This document shows, piece by piece, positions 24,631-29,642 of a DNA stretch of 29,642 nt. Both the position numbers and the translations under genes were made by a program. A model generated the notes under the pieces. That model searched no databases. It saw only the letters and a list, made by a program, of their open reading frames with translations, and had not been told where the DNA came from. The stretch comes from Muribaculaceae bacterium (GTDB lineage: Bacteria > Bacteroidota > Bacteroidia > Bacteroidales > Muribaculaceae). The first letter of the stretch is position 1, and every line of letters begins with the position of its first letter. The DNA lies in NCBI GenBank assembly GCA_009775365.1, contig VSPM01000027.1:9852-39493 (forward strand), read 5' to 3'.

Positions 24631-25749
24631 TCAATCGCCGGCGGTCACCGGTTTAACCGTCTCCCCGGCCCTGACAGTAAGCAGAGCCTTCGTGACATAG
24701 CGGTCGCCGGCCTTTACCCCTTTGGTCACCACCCGAAGCGAGTCCCTGAAAATCTCGCCTACCTCAATCGGAGCATAAACCACCTTGTTAGAGTCATTCA
24801 CCAGATAAAGATAGTTGCCCAGCTGGTCGGTTCCAATCGAGGCGTCTTTCACCAGAATCGCCTTCGGCATCTTGCCGTAAGGGAGCGACACCGTGACATA
24901 CATGCCGTCTTTCAGCTCATTGTCTATATTCTTAACTTTCCCTTTCAGCATGACAGTGCCTGTCGACTTATCCACAGCAGGGGCCTGATATGTCAAATCT
25001 GCCGTATAGTCATGACCCATTTTTTCACGAAACTGAAGAGGTATGGCCCTGTATAATGGCGACGCCATCCCTGAAGTGCGCCCCACCATCTTTTCATATT
25101 GGGCATCTTCTATTTCAAAAACAGCATTAAAAAAAGAATTGTCATATATTTTCGCCAGTTTCACCGGCTCCGCCGCGCCGCTTATATAATTGCCGGCACT
25201 CACATAGGAATCTGTTATATAGCCCGACAAAGGAGCCACCACTGTGCAATATCCGAGGTTTGTCTCTGCAGTGTGTAGTGCCGCCTTGCAATCGCGAATA
25301 TTGGCCTCGGCCTGCTCGTAAGCGCTTTGAGCCGACAGCACCTCCATTTTTGACACAGCCTCTGCCTCCAAAGCCTTTTTCACCGCCTCGTAATGGTCTT
25401 TTGCATAGTCGCGGCTGCTTATTGCCGAAGCCAGGGATGCCCTTCCCCTTTCTACTGCATCCCTATACAGAGTGGGGTCGATTGTGAAAAGCACATCCCC
25501 CCGGTTCACATAAGCGCCCGCACGGTAATTCTGTGTCAGTATCTGCCCGTTGACCTTTCCCACAACCTCGGCGCTATTGTCGGCCGAAAGATAACCCGGA
25601 TAGGTCTTGTGAAGCACAACGGAATCTGTCATCGCCTCCGCCACTTCTATCTGCGGAATCTCCTCACTCTTGTTTCGCTCTTTCTTATGGCACGACACCA
25701 CAAGCACAAGCATTGCCGTAATAAGCAGCAGTCGGATATATGTTTTCAT
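24631..25749 (-). CDS. RND efflux periplasmic adaptor (MFP), lipoprotein
   Basis: About 372 residues. The signal peptide ends in a lipobox (LVVSC, Cys20), so it is anchored to a membrane by lipid. The order is the usual one: first lipoyl half (VVGKVNGQILTQNYRAGAYV), alpha-hairpin (about 90-160), second half (VVAPLSGYITDSYVSAG), beta-barrel and membrane-proximal domain. It links the pump (49 bases downstream) to the outer membrane channel. I chose the ATG at 25749; a TTG three codons earlier (25758) is less likely. Confidence 0.94.
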   Translation of the reverse strand: MKTYIRLLLITAMLVLVVSCHKKERNKSEEIPQIEVAEAMTDSVVLHKTYPGYLSADNSAEVVGKVNGQILTQNYRAGAYVNRGDVLFTIDPTLYRDAVERGRASLASAISSRDYAKDHYEAVKKALEAEAVSKMEVLSAQSAYEQAEANIRDCKAALHTAETNLGYCTVVAPLSGYITDSYVSAGNYISGAAEPVKLAKIYDNSFFNAVFEIEDAQYEKMVGRTSGMASPLYRAIPLQFREKMGHDYTADLTYQAPAVDKSTGTVMLKGKVKNIDNELKDGMYVTVSLPYGKMPKAILVKDASIGTDQLGNYLYLVNDSNKVVYAPIEVGEIFRDSLRVVTKGVKAGDRYVTKALLTVRAGETVKPVTAGD

Positions 25750-25777
25750 AGCAATCAATATTTGAAAAGATTATATA

Positions 25778-27205
25778 CTATCTTTTGCCGGAATTGTCGG
25801 GACTCCATCCGCCACCCAGCGCCTTATATATTTCCACAAGTTTCACGAGAGCCTGCCCCTGCAGAGTCACAAGTGTGTTCTGATTAGAGAGCCAGCTCAT
25901 CTGCCCGTCTACAACATTAGAGAAAGCCGTCAGCCCCGTGCGATAAAGGTCAAAAGCAAGATTGGTGCTTTTTTCACTTTGCTCCACTGCCCTTCTCTGG
26001 AGGTCGATGGCCTCAAGCGCCGCCACATACTCGCTCATGGCATTGTCGACTTCTCCAACTGCGTTCATCACCGCGAGATTGTATTGGTCAATGGCCGCTT
26101 CCATCTGTAAGCGTGCCTCCGCCGTGCGATAATTGCGGGCAAGCCCGTCAAACACTGTCCACGACAATTGCGGCCCCACAGAATAAGAGAGACTGTGGCT
26201 CCCGAAAAGCCCGTCGGCTGAATGTGACGATGTTCCTATGCTGCCGCTGAGAGAAAGCGTAGGAAGGAAATCCTTTTTTGAAATGCCTATATTCGCGGCA
26301 TACACTGCAAGCTGCAACTCTGCTTCTACAATGTCGGGACGGCGACGCAACAGATCGGAGGGCACGCCTGCTGAAACCATTTGGCGATATTCGGGCATAC
26401 GGCCGTCGGATTCAAGAAGCTCGTTCAATTCTCCAGGATATCGGCCAACCAGCACCGATATCGAATTGACCAGCACACGAATTTGCGATTCCAATTGAGG
26501 CACTGAAGATTCTGTGCTAAACAGCACAGTCCGCGCCTGCGACACATCGAGCATGTCGGCCAGCTGCGCCTCAAATCTCGCCTCAGTGATCTTCACCACA
26601 TGCTCTTGCGATGCTATATGCGCCTTTGCCACTCTCAACTCCTCCTGACACATTCGCAACTGCATGTATTCGGAAGCAACTTCTGCGCAAAGACTGACAA
26701 TCACAGCGTCATAGTCGGCACGCGAAACGTTGTAGGAGGCATTCTTAGCCTTCACGCCTTCGCGCACACGTCCGAACACATCTATCTCCCAGTTCATATC
26801 TGCGCCAAGCGAAAAATAAGAAGCAGCAGACGAAGGCACAGCCGGGCTTTCCACCGCGCCGCTTTGCTGCGCTCTCGACCAGCCTCCCGACACAGTGAGT
26901 GTAGGGAAATATCCCGCACGGGCTTCCTGCACACTTTTTCGGGACATATCTATACGCTTCAATGCAGCCGCCACATTGTAATTATTGGCTACTGCCTGCG
27001 AAATAAGATTATCAAGAACGGGGTCATCAAACATTTTCCACCAGGAATCATCGGTAGGCAGTGTCTGGAAACATTGCTGCGTCATCTGCCATTTCTCAGG
27101 TATGGAATCTCCGAGAAGAGCTGGACTCGACAATTGCCCGTGACCGTCGGCAACGGCGGTTATCATAGCAATCCCTATAGCAATATTGGAGATGTGTTTT
27201 CTCAT
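25778..27205 (-). CDS. RND efflux outer membrane channel (OprM/NodT-like)
   Basis: About 475 residues from the ATG at 27205, where a signal peptide begins (MRKHISNIAIGIAMITAVA). The frame is open 58 codons further upstream, but that stretch is compositionally unlike protein and includes the leader inverted repeat and promoter. The family core is clear: DSWWKMFDDPVLDNLISQAV, IDMSRKSVQEARAGYFPTL, DLLRRRPDIVEAELQLA, and VGPQLSWTVFDG. Most NodT-like relatives have a lipobox cysteine after the signal peptide; none is seen here, so this one is probably not lipidated. First gene of the RND operon. Confidence 0.93.
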   Translation of the reverse strand: MRKHISNIAIGIAMITAVADGHGQLSSPALLGDSIPEKWQMTQQCFQTLPTDDSWWKMFDDPVLDNLISQAVANNYNVAAALKRIDMSRKSVQEARAGYFPTLTVSGGWSRAQQSGAVESPAVPSSAASYFSLGADMNWEIDVFGRVREGVKAKNASYNVSRADYDAVIVSLCAEVASEYMQLRMCQEELRVAKAHIASQEHVVKITEARFEAQLADMLDVSQARTVLFSTESSVPQLESQIRVLVNSISVLVGRYPGELNELLESDGRMPEYRQMVSAGVPSDLLRRRPDIVEAELQLAVYAANIGISKKDFLPTLSLSGSIGTSSHSADGLFGSHSLSYSVGPQLSWTVFDGLARNYRTAEARLQMEAAIDQYNLAVMNAVGEVDNAMSEYVAALEAIDLQRRAVEQSEKSTNLAFDLYRTGLTAFSNVVDGQMSWLSNQNTLVTLQGQALVKLVEIYKALGGGWSPDNSGKR

Positions 27206-27247
27206 AGCGGTGTGGAGATTAAATCTTAACGCCTGCAAGGCATCTGA

Positions 27248-27278
27248 ATGCCGGCCAGATAAAAAACATGGCCGACAT
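27248..27278. repeat. Inverted repeat in the RND operon leader
   Basis: ATGCCGGCCA (27248-27257) and TGGCCGACAT (27269-27278) form a 10-bp stem with one mismatch and an 11-base A/T-rich loop, 43 bases before the ATG at 27205. It could be an operator for an unlinked repressor or an RNA hairpin in the leader. No TetR/MarR-type gene is in the window. Confidence 0.55.
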
Positions 27279-27294
27279 TTTATATTATGTAAAA

Positions 27295-27302
27295 CAAAAC
27301 TA
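27295..27302 (-). promoter_or_regulatory. Candidate -7 box of the RND operon
   Basis: On the minus strand TAGTTTTG matches TAnnTTTG fully, but no TTTG lies 19-21 bases upstream. If used, transcription would start near 27288, so the inverted repeat at 27248-27278 would be in the leader. Confidence 0.35.
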
Positions 27303-27410
27303 ACCCTAAAATAGATTATGGCGCTTTCCTTAAAAAACACCGCCACTACAGTCTCGAAATTTAAGAAACACGGGCTCAAGCCGAAACGCGCTCATTACCC
27401 CGCAATGCAA

Positions 27411-27440
27411 TAGAAGCCACTCTTCTCAGAGTAGCTTCTA
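27411..27440. terminator. Hairpin downstream of tRNA-Gly
   Basis: TAGAAGCCACTCT and AGAGTAGCTTCTA form a long stem with one mismatch and a 4-base loop. On the minus strand it follows the tRNA by 27 bases but lacks a T-tract after it; a run of seven A then seven T (27449-27462) lies between tRNA and hairpin. A termination or processing role is likely but the exact stop point is unclear. Confidence 0.5.
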
Positions 27441-27467
27441 TGCCTATGAAAAAAATTTTTTTATTAT

Positions 27468-27543
27468 TGGAGCGGTAAGCGAGGCTCGAACTCGTGACCC
27501 TCAGCTTGGGAAGCTGATGCTCTACCAACTGAGCTATTACCGC
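27468..27543 (-). tRNA. tRNA-Gly (anticodon CCC)
   Basis: A 76-base cloverleaf including an encoded CCA end. Acceptor stem GCGGTAA pairs with TTACCGC; D-arm contains AGCTCAGTTGGTAGAGC; the anticodon stem TCAGC/GCTGA encloses loop TTCCCAA, giving anticodon CCC (codon GGG); the T-arm has GTTCGAGCC. It has its own promoter just upstream. Confidence 0.95.
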
Positions 27544-27553
27544 GTTTGCGATG

Positions 27554-27585
27554 CAAAATTAAGCAATATTTCTGTTACATCCAAA
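27554..27585 (-). promoter_or_regulatory. Bacteroidota promoter of tRNA-Gly
   Basis: On the minus strand TTTG (27585-27582), 20 bases, TAATTTTG (27561-27554): a full consensus match. Transcription would start about four bases before the mature tRNA end. Confidence 0.75.
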
Positions 27586-27599
27586 ATATTTTAAAGATT

Positions 27600-27631
27600 T
27601 TTGCGTCCTAACGCTTTTTTTGTTAATTTTG
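27600..27631 (+). promoter_or_regulatory. Bacteroidota promoter of the GYF_2 gene pair
   Basis: TTTG (27600-27603), 20 bases, TAATTTTG (27624-27631): a full consensus match. Start of transcription expected near 27638, giving a leader of about 56 bases that includes the tandem 15-bp repeat. It is back-to-back with the tRNA promoter; their -33 boxes are 14 bases apart. Confidence 0.72.
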
Positions 27632-27655
27632 TCATCATTACTTATTGTCAACATA

Positions 27656-27685
27656 AAAAGACAAAACTTTAAAAGACAAAACTTT
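27656..27685 (+). repeat. Perfect tandem 15-bp repeat in a gene leader
   Basis: AAAAGACAAAACTTT occurs twice, end to end (27656-27670 and 27671-27685), finishing eight bases before the ATG at 27694. It lies in the untranslated leader where ribosome binding takes place. Confidence 0.9.
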
Positions 27686-27693
27686 TTCTATAA

Positions 27694-28530
27694 ATGCAAA
27701 AAGAATATTATCTGGCCGTCAATGGCCGTCAAGAGGGGCCATTCTCCATTGAAGATCTCAGATATAAGAAACTCACAGGCGATTCGCTTGTGTGGAGAGT
27801 TGGGCTCAACGACTGGGTGAAGGCTTCCCAACTGCCGGAACTCGAAGGCGTTGTCGTTATAGACATTGACCCTATCGACCCCAATTATAATCCCGGCAAC
27901 GGTAATTCCGGAAACGTTCCCCCACATGACGAGCCTGTATGGTTTGCAATGTTTGGCGACAATCGCGTCGGCCCTGTGTCCATTTCCGAACTCATCGACA
28001 AAGGAGTCACGCCACAAACGCCTATCTGGCGCGAAGGGATGAGCGACTGGGCTCCGGCTCAGACACGCAGTGAAATCATGGACCGTATTTATAACCGTGC
28101 AAATAATTCAGGCAGCGACAACGGTTATAACACACATAGCCAATACCCAAATTTCGGACAAAATCCGCAATGCGGCCAGCAACCAAATTTCGGGCAGAAC
28201 CCGCAGTATGGTCAACAACAGAATTTCAGTCAGAACCCTTACCGCAACAATAATCCCATGCCGATGCGCACCAACTGGATGACATGGGCAATCATTGCCA
28301 CAATCATCAGTTTCTTTTGCTCTTGCATAGGTGTGATTTTCGGTATTATAGGAATCGTTCAAGCCAACAAGGCCAACGGCCTTTATATGGGAGGGTTTGA
28401 TACTGAAGCAGAGCAGGCCAACAACACTGCAAAAATAATGACCATCATCGCATTTGTCCTTGCAGGCATCGGCCTTGTCGCATCAGGCGTGATCCTGAAA
28501 AATGGTTATAGCGCACTCTCTTTTTTTTAA
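27694..28530 (+). CDS. Double GYF_2 (DUF4339) protein with dispanin-like membrane domain
   Basis: 278 residues. Two GYF_2/DUF4339 domains lie at about 4-50 (YYLAVNGRQEGPFSIEDL ... VWRVGLNDWVKASQLPEL) and 80-130 (WFAMFGDNRVGPVSISEL ... IWREGMSDWAPA). A Gln/Asn-rich linker follows (about 140-190) containing 12-residue repeats starting NFGQNPQ. The C-terminal domain has two membrane helices (about 197-222 and 250-270) separated by QANKANGLYMGGFDTEAEQ and NTAKIM, the layout of CD225/dispanin proteins. GYF-type domains bind peptides, and dispanin domains sit in membranes; the joint function in bacteria is unknown. It is followed 18 bases later by a related gene. Confidence 0.85.
   Translation: MQKEYYLAVNGRQEGPFSIEDLRYKKLTGDSLVWRVGLNDWVKASQLPELEGVVVIDIDPIDPNYNPGNGNSGNVPPHDEPVWFAMFGDNRVGPVSISELIDKGVTPQTPIWREGMSDWAPAQTRSEIMDRIYNRANNSGSDNGYNTHSQYPNFGQNPQCGQQPNFGQNPQYGQQQNFSQNPYRNNNPMPMRTNWMTWAIIATIISFFCSCIGVIFGIIGIVQANKANGLYMGGFDTEAEQANNTAKIMTIIAFVLAGIGLVASGVILKNGYSALSFF
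28150..28242 (+). repeat. Coding tandem repeats (36-base unit) in the GYF_2 protein linker
   Basis: Two full 36-base units (28150-28185, 28186-28221) and a partial third encode NFGQNPQCGQQP, NFGQNPQYGQQQ and NFSQNPYR. The units differ at many third positions, so the repeat is old or under selection at protein level. This is a disordered linker, prone to length change. Confidence 0.8.
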
Positions 28531-28548
28531 GCCTTTAATATTTCCCTG

Positions 28549-29109
28549 ATGAAATATTACGCTATTATCAACGACGTGCAGCGCGGGCCGTTCAATCTCG
28601 ATGAGCTTTCCGATGCAGGGGTGCGCCCGTCCACATACGTGTGGTGCAAAGGGATGCAAGATTGGGAAAAGGCGGAAGATGTGGCCGACATATGCCGAAT
28701 GTTCAGAATTCGCATAAGCAATCTTATGCACCCATCTTGGGAAGAAGCGCCGGTCAAAGAGAAGCCGGATTCAGAGGCCGGAACTGAAAACCCGAATACG
28801 CCATCCCGCTTCGACCGCTATCTGAACGACTCTCAGGAGCGTCTTCCCTCGCCGGAGGAGATTGCTGACAACGAAACAGTCAACACCCCTCCCAACGCCC
28901 TGCTTATACCGGCGATATTGGTCACAGTCTTTTGCTTCCCTCCCACCGGTGCACTGGCAATCTATCATGCACTTGCGGCCAGGAAATCCGCCAAGGCCGA
29001 CGATAACAAATCCGTCAAGGAACACACGCGCTCCGCAAAGATGTTCACCGGCATTTCTCTTTTCCTTGGTTTCATAGTATATTCATTCCTATATCGGCGC
29101 TTTGTATAA
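28549..29109 (+). CDS. Single GYF_2 (DUF4339) protein with dispanin-like membrane domain
   Basis: 186 residues. One GYF_2 domain (about 3-48: YYAIINDVQRGPFNLDEL ... YVWCKGMQDWEKAEDV), an acidic, Pro-rich linker (about 60-115), and two membrane helices (about 117-140 and 165-183) with ALAARKSAKADDNKSV between them, again of CD225/dispanin type. It is a shorter relative of the gene just upstream, has one GYF_2 domain instead of two, and should be co-transcribed with it. Function unknown. A terminator follows 60 bases later. Confidence 0.82.
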   Translation: MKYYAIINDVQRGPFNLDELSDAGVRPSTYVWCKGMQDWEKAEDVADICRMFRIRISNLMHPSWEEAPVKEKPDSEAGTENPNTPSRFDRYLNDSQERLPSPEEIADNETVNTPPNALLIPAILVTVFCFPPTGALAIYHALAARKSAKADDNKSVKEHTRSAKMFTGISLFLGFIVYSFLYRRFV

Positions 29110-29169
29110 AAAAACCAAAAACAAGCAGAATCCAAAACGTTAAGAGCGCGTTCCTTAACATAATAGAGC

Positions 29170-29210
29170 AGGAGGTAAACACTAATTGTAGGTGTTTATC
29201 TCCTACTTTT
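29170..29210 (+). terminator. Terminator of the GYF_2 gene pair
   Basis: GGAGGTAAACAC (29171-29182) pairs with GTGTTTATCTCC (29192-29203), 12 bp with one G-T pair and a 9-base loop, followed by TACTTTT. A smaller hairpin GTTAAG/CTTAAC lies just before it (29139-29159). Otherwise the 29110-29344 stretch shows no gene. Confidence 0.78.
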
Positions 29211-29344
29211 GCGTTTACCAACCTCTCACACAACCACACGTCAAGCGAACTAAAAGGAACAACACACTACTTGAAATAGCAACCTGTTCTTAGTGGCTAA
29301 TTCACAGATTTTTTATAACTTTCCTCTCTAAAATTCCTTTTCAA

Positions 29345-29548
29345 ATGACTTTTGAAGAATCAAAACGTGTTATATACAGCTGTAAGAGTCTTACTTTTAT
29401 AGCTGCTTCTGACAGGCTGCAAGAAATTGTGTTTGCTTTGAACAAAGCTGACACTTTAGAACTTATTTCTCAAATTGGCGCTATTCCTGAAGATATTGGA
29501 CACGACTCTACAGAAGATTACAAAACAACATCGCCTCACGCTTTCTAA
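29345..29548 (+). CDS. Small unrecognised protein (67 residues)
   Basis: I do not recognise it. The sequence MTFEESKRVIYSCKSLTFIA is followed by DRLQEIVFALNKADTLELIS, mostly helical by appearance, with an acidic then polar C-terminus (EDIGHDSTEDYKTTSPHAF). No signal peptide or membrane segment is seen. Codons are richer in A and T at third positions than in the neighbouring genes (many CTT, TCT, GCT, ATT), so it may have a different origin or a high expression level. A weak TAACTTTC (29316-29323) stands upstream without a -33 partner. The strong ATG and sensible composition favour a real gene. Confidence 0.5.
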   Translation: MTFEESKRVIYSCKSLTFIAASDRLQEIVFALNKADTLELISQIGAIPEDIGHDSTEDYKTTSPHAF

Positions 29549-29596
29549 ACGTACAACCGTCCGCAATGGCGTCTTGAAGCCTGCCTGAGAAGTTTC

Positions 29597-29604
29597 TAAC
29601 TTTG
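29597..29604 (+). promoter_or_regulatory. Promoter -7 box for the gene at the window end
   Basis: TAACTTTG is a full TAnnTTTG match; CTTG (29573-29576) lies 20 bases upstream and matches three of four bases of the -33 box. The next ATG is at 29621. Confidence 0.5.
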
Positions 29605-29620
29605 CCAAAATTTAAAATTT

Positions 29621-29642
29621 ATGGATAAAGTTAGACTTTACA
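29621..29642 (+). CDS. First codons of a gene cut by the window end
   Basis: ATG GAT AAA GTT AGA CTT TAC (MDKVRLY) begins 17 bases after a good -7 box and an A/T-rich leader. Too little is present to name a product. Confidence 0.4.

Noticed and set aside
26600..27229. Open frame of 209 codons on the plus strand
   Set aside because: It is antisense to the outer membrane channel gene, whose family motifs are clear; the plus-strand product is rich in His, Arg, Ser and Cys and has no recognisable domain.
27206..27379. Longer reading frame for the RND outer membrane channel
   Set aside because: It would run through the leader inverted repeat and the -7 box, and would place 58 unrelated residues before the signal peptide.
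28150..28242. Regular repeat units of about 36 bases, superficially like a short CRISPR array
   Set aside because: The units are adjacent without spacers and lie in frame inside a coding gene, encoding a Gln/Asn-rich linker.
29204..29211. TACTTTTG, a full match to the -7 promoter box
   Set aside because: It overlaps the T-tract of a terminator and has no TTTG 19-21 bases upstream.

Overview
The window looks like a chromosomal segment from an anaerobic gut-type Bacteroidales, most likely near Muribaculaceae. The evidence is family-level protein resemblance, TolC-dependent export modules with Bacteroidota-style split permeases, a GH29 fucosidase, GYF_2 (DUF4339) membrane proteins, and several very good matches to the Bacteroidota housekeeping promoter (TTTG, about 20 bases, TAnnTTTG). 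The genus cannot be fixed from the sequence alone.

Region 1 (1-480) is the 3' end of a biotin carboxyl carrier protein followed by a terminator that appears to work in both directions. Region 2 (511-11880, minus strand) is one long operon, in order of transcription: HlyD-type adaptor, MacB/LolD-type ATPase, four MacB/FtsX-type permeases arranged as two A-B pairs, a TolC-like outer membrane channel, an NtrC-family sigma-54 activator and its membrane histidine kinase. It is preceded by a near-consensus sigma-54 promoter (11865-11880) and two tandem 16-bp imperfect palindromes (11926-11941, 11944-11959), placed as activator enhancer sites. The best reading is a self-regulated export or envelope-stress operon in which the last two genes control the whole unit.

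Region 3 (about 12000-18690, plus strand) holds an unrecognised membrane protein, then a probable operon: ROK sugar kinase, secreted GH29 alpha-L-fucosidase, CutC-family protein, and a large secreted transglutaminase-like protein, ending in a strong hairpin terminator. Region 4 (18721-21280, minus strand) holds a decayed remnant of a PD-(D/E)XK nuclease-family transposase lying directly downstream of a secreted S8 subtilisin-like protease that has its own well-formed promoter.

Region 5 (21280-27310, minus strand) is a complete RND tripartite efflux operon: outer membrane channel, lipoprotein adaptor, AcrB-type pump. Its leader contains a strong inverted repeat and its end a terminator. Region 6 (27411-29210) has tRNA-Gly(CCC) on the minus strand and, divergently, two GYF_2/dispanin-like membrane proteins on the plus strand, with back-to-back promoters between them. 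The last few hundred bases carry a small unrecognised ORF and the first codons of a gene that runs off the window.

The strongest candidates for something new are the sigma-54/enhancer architecture controlling a duplicated-permease exporter (with a kinase that has almost no periplasmic domain), the GYF_2-dispanin gene pair, and the transglutaminase-like protein with an altered catalytic triad.
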